Shown here: positions 14,912 to 23,856 of the stretch, piece after piece
How the letters are laid out: every line of letters starts with the position of its first letter
Position numbering within the stretch: the first letter of the stretch is position 1
NCBI GenBank assembly: GCA_964390495.1
Contig: CAYMIN010000001.1
Location: 1-64,000, forward strand
Direction of reading: 5' to 3'
Length of the DNA: 64,000 nt
From: UBA11051 sp964390495
GTDB lineage: Bacteria > Armatimonadota > Zipacnadia > Zipacnadales > UBA11051
Notes under the pieces: model-generated
Database searches by the model: none
Told to the model about the DNA's origin: nothing
What the model saw: only the letters and a program-made list of their open reading frames with translations
Position numbers and translations under genes: made by a program

Positions 14912-15601
14912 ATGATCCTGATCGTCTCGATGTCCAAGCCCGAGGAGCACGACAATACCAGCACGCGCGGGGACCTCAAGCGCAAATTCGAAAAGCTGAC
15001 CGGCGCTCCCGCCCTGGTGCAGCACTACTCCGAGATAACTCCCAAGCTCGTGGACAGCCTGCCGATACGGGCAATCTTCATCAGCGGCTCCGGCTGTCCG
15101 TGGCCGGAGGTGGACTGCAGGAAACTCGACGGCTTGTATGACGTGATGAAAAACACCGAGATACCGACCCATGGAGCCTGCGCGGGGCATCAACTGCTCG
15201 GCTTCCTCTTCAACGCGGAGGACTTCCACACGGTGACGAGACTGGAGGACGAATACATGCGCAGGCTGGGTCCCGGCGAGCCGGTCAGCGTGTCCGACAA
15301 GCACCCGGGGTGGTACTGCCAAAGCGGAATGTATGAGATCGAGATTCTCCGCCAGGACCCGGTATTCGCCGGCTTCGGCGATACCCTAACTGTAAGTGAA
15401 AGCCATTTCTGCGAAGTCAAGACGCTGCCGCCGGACTTTATTCACCTGGCCCGGGATGATAACTGCGAGATCCAGGCCATGAAACACAAGGACCGGCCCA
15501 TCTATGGCACCCAGTTCCATCCCGAGGCCTGGACTGAGACCTACCCGGACGGCAAGCAGTTCATGCAGAACTTCTTCCGCATTGCCGGCCTGATTGACTG
15601 A
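14912..15601 (+). CDS. Class I glutamine amidotransferase-like protein, copy 1
   Basis: A 229-residue stand-alone GATase1-fold protein. The nucleophile elbow is GACAGHQLLG (Cys in HGACAGHQ), and the late His-Glu pair is in GTQFHPEAW, so the Cys-His-Glu triad is complete. It starts MILIVSMSKPEEHD. No synthetase domain is attached. Proteins of this type hydrolyse gamma-glutamyl amide or peptide bonds, or supply ammonia to a partner. It is followed 18 bases later by a close paralogue and then by a nitrilase, which suggests amide or nitrogen-compound breakdown. Confidence 0.85.
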   Translation: MILIVSMSKPEEHDNTSTRGDLKRKFEKLTGAPALVQHYSEITPKLVDSLPIRAIFISGSGCPWPEVDCRKLDGLYDVMKNTEIPTHGACAGHQLLGFLFNAEDFHTVTRLEDEYMRRLGPGEPVSVSDKHPGWYCQSGMYEIEILRQDPVFAGFGDTLTVSESHFCEVKTLPPDFIHLARDDNCEIQAMKHKDRPIYGTQFHPEAWTETYPDGKQFMQNFFRIAGLID

Positions 15602-15619
15602 CAGCAGGAGGTTTGGACA

Positions 15620-16309
15620 GTGATATTGCTGGTATCTCTGGAACGCATCGGTGAGACGTACCAGACCTCAACCGGCCATCACGCGCTCAAGTGCAAGTTC
15701 GAGGACATGACCGGCCATCCGGTGCTGGTTCAGCACTACAGCCAGGTCGCGCCGGAGCTGGTGGAGCGGCTGCCCATCCGGGCCATCTTCATCAGCGGCA
15801 CCTCCGTTCCCTGGTCGGAGTTCCCGACCGAGCACATCGTCGGCCTGTCGGAGGTGGTGACGAAAACGGACATCCCGATACTGGGAGCGTGTGGCGGGCA
15901 TCAGATGCTGGGCGTCTGCTTCAACAACGACATCCGCACCGTTGACACGCTCAGCGATGACTGGATGCGGAAGCTGGGTCCCGGCGAGCCCGATCTGATG
16001 CCGGACTACCGCCCCGGCCAGTACTCAGAGGGCGGCGTCTGGCCGGTGGAGATACTGGTGAACGATCCGGTCTTCGATGGCTTCGACGGCACGCTGATGG
16101 TGCGCGAGGCCCATGCGGGCGAGGTCAAGAAACTGCCGGCCGATTTCATCCACCTGGCCCGCAATGACAACTGTGAAATCCAGGCGATGCGCCACCAAGA
16201 CCGCCCCATCTATGGCACCCAGTTTCATCCGGAGGCGTGGACCGATCACTATCCGGACGGCAAGCGCTTCGTGGAGAACTTCTTCCGCATCGCCGGGCTG
16301 ATTGACTAG
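15620..16309 (+). CDS. Class I glutamine amidotransferase-like protein, copy 2
   Basis: A 229-residue paralogue of the preceding gene, starting at GTG 15620 with CAGGAGG upstream. The triad is retained: GACGGHQMLG and GTQFHPEAW. It ends in the same FFRIAGLID as copy 1. The copies have the same length but differ widely in the middle (for example FPTEHIVGLSEVVTK against DCRKLDGLYDVMK), so they may form a heterodimer or act on different substrates. The TAG stop codon coincides with the left CTAG of a repeat element; copy 1 ends in TGA. Confidence 0.85.
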   Translation: MILLVSLERIGETYQTSTGHHALKCKFEDMTGHPVLVQHYSQVAPELVERLPIRAIFISGTSVPWSEFPTEHIVGLSEVVTKTDIPILGACGGHQMLGVCFNNDIRTVDTLSDDWMRKLGPGEPDLMPDYRPGQYSEGGVWPVEILVNDPVFDGFDGTLMVREAHAGEVKKLPADFIHLARNDNCEIQAMRHQDRPIYGTQFHPEAWTDHYPDGKRFVENFFRIAGLID

Positions 16310-16359
16310 AAGCTGATCCAGAAGCCGGACGGGGGACAGTCCCTAAAGGGACAGTCCCC
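16306..16359. repeat. MITE-like element, left part (copy b)
   Basis: Begins with CTAGAAGC, whose CTAG overlaps the stop codon of the preceding gene, and contains the GGGGACAGTCCC hairpin at 16332-16359. The right end GCTTCTAG is missing, so this is a truncated copy. It separates the amidotransferase pair from the nitrilase gene. Confidence 0.7.
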
Positions 16360-16387
16360 TCGTCAGACGCGACAGGAGAGGTGCGAG

Positions 16388-17218
16388 ATGACCAAGCTGG
16401 CCGTGGTGCAGACAGATTGCGTGGTTGGGGAGGTTACCGCCAACACTACCCAGGCTGTCGAGCTGCTAGAGGAGGCCGGGGCCTGCGGGGCCGCGCTGGC
16501 GGTACTGCCGGAATGCTTCTCAACCGGCTCGGGGAGCGTGGCCGCCGAAGCGGGAGTTGCAGAGCCGGTGCCGGGGCCCTGCAGTGAGGCTCTGGGTGCA
16601 GCCGCCGCCGAGCAGAAGATGTGGATCGTGGCAGCCGTGGTAGAGAAAGTTGAGGCAGGGCTGGCGAACACCTCCCTGATTATCGGCCCTGATGGCTCGC
16701 TGGTGGCGAAATACCGCAAGCGCTTCCTCTATATGAACGAGGCCGATACCTTCATTCGCGGCGATGAGGGGCTGGTGGTGGACATGGGCTTTGTGACCGC
16801 CGGCATCACCATCTGCTATGACTACATGTTCCCGGAGTACGTGCGGGCCCTGGTCACCAGCGGGGCGCGGCTGCTGGTGCACTCCACCGCCTGGATCACC
16901 ACCGACTTGTGCGAGCAGTGGAAGTACAATGCCTCGGAAATGTACCGGGCCCAGTCCCGGACCCGCGCGGTGGAGAACGGCGTCTTCCTGATGACAGCCA
17001 ATCACGGCGGCAGATATGATGATGAGGACATTCTGCGGCCGGTGGGGCGCTCGTGCATCATCGCGCCCTGGGGGGAGGTCCTGGCCGAGGTTGATACCGC
17101 AGCCGGCGTGGCGGTGGCCGAGGTTGACTTCGCCGCCAGCGACAAATGGGCCGCCGCCGCCGCACCCTATCTGGAGGATTACCGCAAGTACCCGGTGCCG
17201 CCGATCTCAAACGCGTAG
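16388..17218 (+). CDS. Carbon-nitrogen hydrolase (nitrilase superfamily)
   Basis: A 276-residue amidase with the Glu-Lys-Cys triad: E42 in VLPECF, K111 in KYRKRFLYMNE, and C143 in ITICYDYMFPE. Start ATG 16388 follows AGGAGAGG. Length is typical of omega-amidase or N-carbamoyl-type members. It follows the amidotransferase-like pair on the same strand and precedes two oxidoreductase genes, consistent with an amide-degrading cassette. The substrate is not readable. Confidence 0.9.
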   Translation: MTKLAVVQTDCVVGEVTANTTQAVELLEEAGACGAALAVLPECFSTGSGSVAAEAGVAEPVPGPCSEALGAAAAEQKMWIVAAVVEKVEAGLANTSLIIGPDGSLVAKYRKRFLYMNEADTFIRGDEGLVVDMGFVTAGITICYDYMFPEYVRALVTSGARLLVHSTAWITTDLCEQWKYNASEMYRAQSRTRAVENGVFLMTANHGGRYDDEDILRPVGRSCIIAPWGEVLAEVDTAAGVAVAEVDFAASDKWAAAAAPYLEDYRKYPVPPISNA

Positions 17219-17296
17219 CTGGGCCTGACCTGAGCTTGTCGAAGGGCAGGTGAGAATGCAAAGAGGACGCGCCACTAGCAGGAGGTGCCCCTGATC

Positions 17297-18304
17297 GTGA
17301 AATCCACCGTAATCGTGTTCACGGGGCCTGAGCAAGTCGAGCTGGTGGAGGAGCAGGTCGGCGCTCCCGGTCCCGACGAAGTCACCTTCAAGACCACCGT
17401 TAATCTCATCAGTACCGGCACGGAGCTGATCTGCTATCGCGGTGAGCGCGATGACGACACCCACTGGGCAGAATTCATGGGCTATCCCCTCTACCCCGGT
17501 TATTGCGCAGTGGGCAGGATTACCGAGGTGGGTGACCGGGTGCAGGGACTGAAGGTCGGTGACCGGATCTGCACTACAATCTCGCACCGGCAGGCGGCCA
17601 ATGTCGCACGCGACCGAATCTGGTCAGAACCGCTGCCCGATGCGGTCAGTGACGAACAGGCGGCATGGGCGGTGCTGGGTGTGATCACGCAAACCGGCGT
17701 GCGTCATGCCGAGCATGTGATGGGGGATGACGCGGTGGTGATCGGTCTGGGGCCGCTGGGACAACTGGTCACCCAGTACCTGCGAGCGCTGGGGCTGCGG
17801 GAGATCCTGGCGATTGATCCGCTGCAGCGACGGCTCGACCTGGCCCTGAAGCATGGCGCTACCCAGGGGTTCTGCGGCAGTGCGGCCGAGGCCAAGGAGT
17901 TTGTGCTGGAGCATACCCGCGGGCGGCTGGCAGATGTGGTCTATGATGTGACCGGCCATTACGCGGTCCTGCCAAGCGCGCTACCGCTGGCACGGAACTT
18001 CGGCAAGGTCGTCCTGGTCGGCGATAGCCCTCACCCCTCCCAGCAGCACCTCACCGATGACATCGTCAACCGGCAGGTGAAGCTGCTGGGGACCCGCAGT
18101 TCGTTTCTACCCCCGCAATACGCGCACTGGACACCGGTGCGGCAGGCGCAATTGTTCATCGAGTATCTGCAGCGCGGGCAGATGCAGGTGGATGACCTGA
18201 TTACCCACCGTTGCGACCCCCGCGAGGCCGTCGAGGTCTATCGCAGTCTCTACGAGCAGCGCCAAACGACCCTCGGCGTCATCTTCGACTGGCGCGGTAT
18301 ATGA
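17297..18304 (+). CDS. Zinc-type alcohol dehydrogenase (MDR) family protein
   Basis: A 335-residue medium-chain dehydrogenase/reductase. GTG 17297 is chosen because GGAGGTG lies 10-16 bases upstream; an in-frame GTG at 17285 would lie inside that signal. The Rossmann motif is VVIGLGPLGQLVTQYLRALG, followed by ILAIDPLQRRLDLALKHGA. The N-terminus has FKTTVNLISTGTELICYRG and YPGYCAVGRITEVGDRV. The usual catalytic zinc Cys and the four-Cys structural zinc lobe are not evident, so it resembles the zinc-poor subgroup found with bacteriochlorophyllide or sugar dehydrogenases. Same strand as its neighbours. Confidence 0.8.
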   Translation: MKSTVIVFTGPEQVELVEEQVGAPGPDEVTFKTTVNLISTGTELICYRGERDDDTHWAEFMGYPLYPGYCAVGRITEVGDRVQGLKVGDRICTTISHRQAANVARDRIWSEPLPDAVSDEQAAWAVLGVITQTGVRHAEHVMGDDAVVIGLGPLGQLVTQYLRALGLREILAIDPLQRRLDLALKHGATQGFCGSAAEAKEFVLEHTRGRLADVVYDVTGHYAVLPSALPLARNFGKVVLVGDSPHPSQQHLTDDIVNRQVKLLGTRSSFLPPQYAHWTPVRQAQLFIEYLQRGQMQVDDLITHRCDPREAVEVYRSLYEQRQTTLGVIFDWRGI

Positions 18305-18321
18305 ATAGAGGATGGTGAGAA

Positions 18322-19158
18322 ATGCAGCCCGGCAGCAACCAAGCGAAGTTCCCCATGACCACCATCGGCAGTCTGCAGGTGTCGCGCCTGTTGTGTGGGA
18401 CCAACTGCTTCTTCGGTCACTCCCACATATCCCAGGCGCGCAGCATGTGGCTGCGGCGGCACTTCACCACCGACCGCATCGTTGAGGTCATGCACGCGAT
18501 GGCCGAGGAGGGCATCAACGCCACGGTCTCCATGCAAAGCCGGGAAATGCGGGCGGCGCTGGACGGCCTGGAGCGCACCGGCTACCGGATGCACTGGATC
18601 GCCACACCCGGCGGTGCCGACCTGCAGGAGCTCAAGGAGGGCATACGCGAGTCTGCCGACCTCGGTGCGGCGGTCTGCATGCCCCATACCTCGTACACCG
18701 ACAGCCACTTGCACGTGGCGGAAACTAGAATTGACGGAGCCGAACAGATAAGTGAGCTTATCCGCGAGCTGGGCATGATCCCGGGCTGGTCCACCCACCG
18801 TCCGGAGGTCGTCACGGTTTCCGACGCCGCCGGCTATGATATGGAGACCTACATTCAGCCCTTCAACGCCATCGGCTTCCTGTGCGCGGTGGAAACCGAC
18901 TGGATGCAGCGGGTAATCAACGGCACGCGTAAGACGGTAATCGCCATCAAGCCGCTGGGTGCGGGCCGGATCATGCCGCCGACGGGTCTGGGTTTTGTCT
19001 ATCAGCATCTCGACCCGCGCCACACGGTCTGCATCGGCTGCATGAGCCCGGAGGAGGCCCAGGAGGACATCGCCCTGGCGCGAGCCTTCATCGCCGGTGA
19101 AGACCCCGAAGTGGAACTACAGGCCACACGCTCGAAGCAGGCTCTGCAGAGGGACTGA
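18322..19158 (+). CDS. Aldo/keto-reductase-like TIM-barrel protein
   Basis: A 278-residue protein starting 18 bases after the MDR gene. VSRLLCGTNCFFGHSH near the N-terminus and the C-terminal TVCIGCMSPEEAQEDIALAR resemble the first strand and the cofactor-side helix of aldo/keto reductases. The classical Asp-Tyr-Lys-His tetrad is not obvious, so a related barrel of another activity is possible. It probably acts with the preceding dehydrogenase on the same carbohydrate substrate. Confidence 0.55.
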   Translation: MQPGSNQAKFPMTTIGSLQVSRLLCGTNCFFGHSHISQARSMWLRRHFTTDRIVEVMHAMAEEGINATVSMQSREMRAALDGLERTGYRMHWIATPGGADLQELKEGIRESADLGAAVCMPHTSYTDSHLHVAETRIDGAEQISELIRELGMIPGWSTHRPEVVTVSDAAGYDMETYIQPFNAIGFLCAVETDWMQRVINGTRKTVIAIKPLGAGRIMPPTGLGFVYQHLDPRHTVCIGCMSPEEAQEDIALARAFIAGEDPEVELQATRSKQALQRD

Positions 19159-19274
19159 AATGGAGTTGCCTGCGGCTGCGGACGGTTCGTCAGCGACTGC
19201 AGCCGGCGCGAGCGGGGCGCCTGCAGAACCACGACTTCGCTAGCTGCCGGCATGGCTCCGCGATGACTGGACGC

Positions 19275-22200
19275 TCAGCCGGCGGCATCGCTGGAGGTCA
19301 CCGTGGCCTGCTGTGAGGCAATCGGCCGGCCCCCGCTGCTCAACTGCAAACGATAGGTGCCGGGGCGAAGCTTGGTGCCATCCTGGCGTCTATAGCCGAA
19401 CCAGACCACGCCGTCGCCGGCCTTGATGGTCTGCTGGTTTCGCCCGGCCTCCTGGCCGTTGATGTACCACACAGCCTCCAAGTTGCCACTGGGACGCCCC
19501 CTGTAGGTAAAGCAGCCCAAGAGCTGCGAAATGTCACGGAAACTGGTGGCAACACCCGTCGGCCGGCCGTTTTCGACACTGCGGCAAAGCACCAGCGAAT
19601 CGCCTACCGGTGGCTGCGGAGTGGAAGTGGTCGGTGCGGTTGAAGTGGCAGAGGTCGGCTGCCCGATGGTGAACTGCTTGCTGCCCAGACGCTGTGGGCC
19701 TGCGGTAATGGCAACAGTGTAGGTGCCGGCTTGGAAGCCGCCCGCAGCGGTGGTATTGATGGAGAAGGCCACCCAACCGGTGCCCCCGACGGTGCGCTGG
19801 GAGCGCCTGAGCTCCTGCCCGTTGCGTTTCCACACGCACTCGGCAGTGGTATTCTGCGGGAGGTTGGCGTAGGTGGCGAAGCACCAGACCTCGGAGGCAC
19901 TGGTGAAGCTGTCCGCGGCATTCTGCGGCTGGCCATTGACCACCTTGCGGCAGACGACCAGCGTGCCGGGCGGGCCGGGTTGGGGCGTCGCCACCGGCTT
20001 CGGCGGCTGGCTGATCACGTTCGTCGTCCCGGTCTTCCAGGTCACGCTGTCGCCCTCCATTGTGCCGACTAGTTTAGGGGCGATTGCCTGGCCGCCTGCC
20101 ATGATGGCATCCATCTTGCCGCCGGGTAGCAGGCTGGCGGTGGCGGTGCTCCCGCGAGTCGTGGGCACGGCATCAAAGGAAGTAAGGCCGGCCTTGGTGG
20201 CGCTTTCGGCGCGGATGATGTCAAGGCCCGCCTGCCCCTTGCCGGTGCCGGTGATAGTGACTGCGTACTGCAGGTTCGAGGGCAGGACGTAGATTTCGAC
20301 TTCTCCCTGACTGCGGATCTCGGCGCCGGGGATCTCGTTGACCTGCCGGCCGTTGAGCACCCCCACGCGGCGCCCCTGGGCGTCGGTGAACAGCGCATCC
20401 GCAGGGCAGTGGAGCATCGCCATGAGTTTGTTGGCCTTGTCCAACCAGGATATCATCTCCGCCAGCTTTGCCTTGAGCGTGGGGATCACCGCGTTGGCCT
20501 CCGCCAGCGAGATCTGGCGCACCACCGCCTTCGCGGAGATGTTGTTGAGGCCGGGGTACAGCGGGGTCATATCCGAGGACGCTCCCCACCCGCCGGTGGT
20601 CGGGTTGATGCTGAAGGCGGATGACGGGGCCTGGGTGTACCATTGCCCCTTGGGGGGCAGGTTCGGGTCGTAAACGTAGATGGCCGAAGTGCGGCCCTCG
20701 ACCTCGACCAGCTTGTATGCCAGCAGCGCGTGCCCCCACCATTCCTTGACCGCCTGCATCTGCGGCTGCCCGTTGACCATCACCTGCTTCTGGACGTCCT
20801 CGCAGCCCAGGATCTCGATCATGACCGGCCGCCGGTCATTCTTGAGGGCATTACGAACGGTGTTCAGGCAGTTCAGGGAGTCATAATCACGTGTGTGGAA
20901 TGGGTCATCGCTGAGCACGGCCTCCACCAGTGGCAACAGTTGTGCGCGCTGGTAGATGTTGACATTGGCCGACGCGGCATCCTGCGACATGTCACAGGTC
21001 CGGCCGCCGCCGGGACGCAACGCCGCGTCCATGAAGTAGAGACCCGCGGTGGCTGCCAGCCCGAAGCAGTGCCCCCCCGCACTCGCGTCCACGCTCGTAC
21101 GCAGGTAGTCCATCAACCGTGTGTACGTCTGCGGGAACATCAGGCGCGTAAGCAGCGTGCTCGCCTGCGGGTCGGTGTAGAGCTGGCCGATGACGGTAGC
21201 CAATAGCCCCTCCACCATCTCCTGCCCCTCGCGGCCCTTCAATCTGTAGTTGTCGAAGGAGTAGGAGTCCTCCACCCAACGGAAGGCCGTGGTGGCGTTG
21301 TGGGCATAGTAGATCGAGCACTTCAGGTCGCACTGGTTATCAACCGGGTCCATGTCATCCTGGCCGGGCCTGGAGACGACGACGCGGAGGGTGGCGTTCT
21401 CGATATTCTTGCCGCCCAGGTCCCAGTAGAACTGCGCCAGTTGCGAACCCCCGGCGGCGATGTCCGGCACCCGCACGGGACGGCTAATCGGCTGCATCTC
21501 GGCGTCGCCCTGCCGAGCCAGCAACAGCCGCGCCTCGACTCCGGTGGCGGCTATCGTGTTGGAGCGGTTATCCACCTGAACGATAACGTATTGCTGGTCC
21601 GCCGCAGGCTCGCGCTCCCGCCTGCGGTGAGCGGTCCACCAGCGCAGCAACACTTTGCCAGACTCAACGTGCAGGTCCGGCCGATCGGGGCCGGCGACCT
21701 TGTCCAGCCACAGCCGCGCCAGGTCCGCGGTCAGCTTCTGCTGGTGGTTGTCGGCGTCGTCGCTGGCAGCATAGTACAGCTTGCTATCAATCGGCTGGCG
21801 ATTGCCCTTCACCTCGCCCACAGTGCTCGTGTCGATTCGCAGCAGTAGATTGCGGTAGCGCACGAAGGCCCCGCCCGAGCCGGCCGCTCCCCGACCGTTG
21901 CGCAGACGCGGGTCGTTGAGGCAGTTCTCATCCTCAGCGGTAAACGCGCTTATCTCGGTGAGATAGTGCGTTCGCACCGCCGCCTTGGCGACCGCCTCGT
22001 TCTGGTAGATCGCGACCGTCATCTGCCACTCCATCGCCCAACGCATCGGGGTGGGCGGATTGGTCTTGGCGGTGTTGGCATAGGGCTGGGCGAGCTTGAC
22101 GTTCTGCACGGCGTACATGAAGAACGCGGTCTGTTCGGTGATATTACCGTGGCCGTCATCGAGATGCACGCCGTGCCCCGCAGCTTGGACCTCCGGATCA

Positions 22201-22370
22201 GTCGCGTAGGCGAAGGGGGGCTTGATATCCTTGGCGAGGAGAACATACTTAGCGGGGTCTATCTGGGTGATCCACTCGGGTGGACCTCCCGGCTGGGCGA
22301 AACCGGGCGCGGCAACAACGCTGAGTATGAGTAGAGCCACTGCAATAAGAGAGGCGAGATATCTGCACAC
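19275..22370 (-). CDS. Large secreted protein with cysteine-protease-like triad and two C-terminal repeats
   Basis: A 1031-residue protein. The GTG at 22370 is preferred over an upstream in-frame ATG (22517) because it begins a clean signal peptide (VCRYLASLIAVALLILSVVA, cut near APGFAQ) and has GGAAGGAAGG before it. The central part has GGHCFGL (Cys435), WWGHALLAYK (His547) and YVYDPNLP (Asp568), the order of a papain/transglutaminase-like Cys-His-Asp triad. The C-terminus holds two related domains (about 803-900 and 925-1031) each starting VCRxVxNGxP and ending GTYxVxI/L, joined by a Thr/Ser/Pro linker. I do not recognise the whole protein. Likely exported and cell-surface or extracellular. 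Confidence 0.75.
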   Translation of the reverse strand: MCRYLASLIAVALLILSVVAAPGFAQPGGPPEWITQIDPAKYVLLAKDIKPPFAYATDPEVQAAGHGVHLDDGHGNITEQTAFFMYAVQNVKLAQPYANTAKTNPPTPMRWAMEWQMTVAIYQNEAVAKAAVRTHYLTEISAFTAEDENCLNDPRLRNGRGAAGSGGAFVRYRNLLLRIDTSTVGEVKGNRQPIDSKLYYAASDDADNHQQKLTADLARLWLDKVAGPDRPDLHVESGKVLLRWWTAHRRREREPAADQQYVIVQVDNRSNTIAATGVEARLLLARQGDAEMQPISRPVRVPDIAAGGSQLAQFYWDLGGKNIENATLRVVVSRPGQDDMDPVDNQCDLKCSIYYAHNATTAFRWVEDSYSFDNYRLKGREGQEMVEGLLATVIGQLYTDPQASTLLTRLMFPQTYTRLMDYLRTSVDASAGGHCFGLAATAGLYFMDAALRPGGGRTCDMSQDAASANVNIYQRAQLLPLVEAVLSDDPFHTRDYDSLNCLNTVRNALKNDRRPVMIEILGCEDVQKQVMVNGQPQMQAVKEWWGHALLAYKLVEVEGRTSAIYVYDPNLPPKGQWYTQAPSSAFSINPTTGGWGASSDMTPLYPGLNNISAKAVVRQISLAEANAVIPTLKAKLAEMISWLDKANKLMAMLHCPADALFTDAQGRRVGVLNGRQVNEIPGAEIRSQGEVEIYVLPSNLQYAVTITGTGKGQAGLDIIRAESATKAGLTSFDAVPTTRGSTATASLLPGGKMDAIMAGGQAIAPKLVGTMEGDSVTWKTGTTNVISQPPKPVATPQPGPPGTLVVCRKVVNGQPQNAADSFTSASEVWCFATYANLPQNTTAECVWKRNGQELRRSQRTVGGTGWVAFSINTTAAGGFQAGTYTVAITAGPQRLGSKQFTIGQPTSATSTAPTTSTPQPPVGDSLVLCRSVENGRPTGVATSFRDISQLLGCFTYRGRPSGNLEAVWYINGQEAGRNQQTIKAGDGVVWFGYRRQDGTKLRPGTYRLQLSSGGRPIASQQATVTSSDAAG

Positions 22371-22581
22371 CCAACATCCCTTCCTTCCAGTCAGCCCCGC
22401 CGCAGCGAGGCGGATGCCCAGCAGCACAAGTGCAGATTGCGTCTGAACCACATCAATCGCCGTCCGGGTGGCGTCTGCTTGAGGACCCTCAGAGCAGTAT
22501 GCACCGGGAGCCACCACTTCTGACGCGATGGTGAGCAGAAATGTTTGATAGCAGAAAACGGGCCTAGAGCCAAACAGTCGG

Positions 22582-23211
22582 CTACGGCATCCAGTGCAGG
22601 CCGGCAGGGTTGGTCATCTGCCACATCGTGGAAGATTTATACCATTTGGCATGGCCGTCGAGGCAGGCCACGTTGGTGCCCTCATTGTGGCGCATGCCGA
22701 TGCCGGATTGGGTATTGGGCTCGCTGTCGGCCATCACTTGGAAGCCGCGGCCGCCATTGCTGATGTCATTGGGCACGGAATCGGCGAGCAGGATGGTCGC
22801 GGCGGGATAGGGGTATTCAGAAAGCAGCCGGGCGATATTGGTGTCGCGGTCTTCCATATCGCGGTTGAGGCCGATGGAGAGCCGGCCGCGGTCCTTCCAT
22901 GTCTGCCCATAGATGCTGTCATCAGCAACCGAGGGGCAGATAAACACCTGCGTGTTGCGTACATACGGCTGCAGGTAGGCCGACCAGATGAGATTGTTGG
23001 TCTTATCACGGGAGGGAATGAGACGCTCGTCGAAATCCTGAGCGTACATCAAGATCCCGACACTTAGCTGGTGCACGTTCGACAGGCAGGAGCTCTGGCG
23101 GGCCTTCTCTCCAGCCCGCGCGAATACCGGGAAGAGGATCGCGGCCAGAATAGCGATGATGGCTATCACCACTAGCAGCTCGATGAGGGTAAAACCGTTG
23201 GCTTCGCTCAT
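22582..23211 (-). CDS. Type II secretion/pilus prepilin-like protein with H-x9-DG motif
   Basis: A 209-residue protein. ATG 23211 is used, with AGGAAAGC upstream; the frame opens earlier only at a TTG. GFTLIELLVVIAIIAILAAILFPVF is a class III prepilin signal and hydrophobic helix (cleaved after Gly by a prepilin peptidase). The C-terminus has MRHNEGTNVACLDGH, the H-x9-DG motif of prepilin-like proteins abundant in Planctomycetota, Lentisphaerota and Armatimonadota. It probably forms part of a secretion pseudopilus or of surface appendages. Confidence 0.92.
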   Translation of the reverse strand: MSEANGFTLIELLVVIAIIAILAAILFPVFARAGEKARQSSCLSNVHQLSVGILMYAQDFDERLIPSRDKTNNLIWSAYLQPYVRNTQVFICPSVADDSIYGQTWKDRGRLSIGLNRDMEDRDTNIARLLSEYPYPAATILLADSVPNDISNGGRGFQVMADSEPNTQSGIGMRHNEGTNVACLDGHAKWYKSSTMWQMTNPAGLHWMP

Positions 23212-23277
23212 TTCGCGTTGCTTTCCTATTGCCAAGTTGCCACTATCCGTCTTTACAGCCTGCCACCAGCGGCTGTG

Positions 23278-23841
23278 CTATTCTGCGTCTGATTGCAGCG
23301 TCGAGCGGGCGGCGCGCCACGCACTCAGCACCGCGAAGGCCAGCACGCCGCCAATGAGACCGAAGGCGGCATAGAGCGCGAGGGTGGTCCCCAGCGGCAG
23401 CCCCACGCGGTTGAGCGGGAGGCCGGCTGCCACGACGGCCAGGAGCTTGGTGGATAGCTTGCCGAGGTGGCTCAGCGTAGCGGCGACAAGTATCAGCAAG
23501 GCCCCGGGCCGTTGCCGCTGTCCCAGGCCGAAGGCCTCAATTACGGAGGCGGCGGCCAGGACGCCGGCGATCTTGAGAGCGTCCAGATCACCCAGCCCAA
23601 TTCCCAGGAGGCTGCCACAGGTGGCGCAAGCCACAACAGTGCCGGGCATCCGGTAGAAGCCTGCCAGAACCAGTACGGGGATCCAGAACACAGCCGAGTG
23701 GCCGGGAACACCGATAGGGGTATGAATCACATGGCGGGCGATGGCCAGGGCCAGTGAGAAGCCGAGCACAGCGCCGAAATCGCGGCCGACCTCGCGCGAG
23801 ATGATACCGGTGGTCGTAGCTGGGGACGCTTCATGGGGCAT
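23278..23841 (-). CDS. Small integral membrane protein
   Basis: A 187-residue protein with five or six hydrophobic segments (for example FGAVLGFSLALAIA, AVFWIPVLVLAGFY, LKIAGVLAAASVIEAFGL, LALYAAFGLIGGVLAFAVL). No signature that I recognise. Its length and helix count are compatible with an ECF-transporter S component or a small permease subunit, but that is a guess. It lies 15 bases after the TiaS-like gene on the same strand, and so is likely co-transcribed. Confidence 0.6.
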   Translation of the reverse strand: MPHEASPATTTGIISREVGRDFGAVLGFSLALAIARHVIHTPIGVPGHSAVFWIPVLVLAGFYRMPGTVVACATCGSLLGIGLGDLDALKIAGVLAAASVIEAFGLGQRQRPGALLILVAATLSHLGKLSTKLLAVVAAGLPLNRVGLPLGTTLALYAAFGLIGGVLAFAVLSAWRAARSTLQSDAE

Positions 23842-23856
23842 CAGGTTACCACCTCG

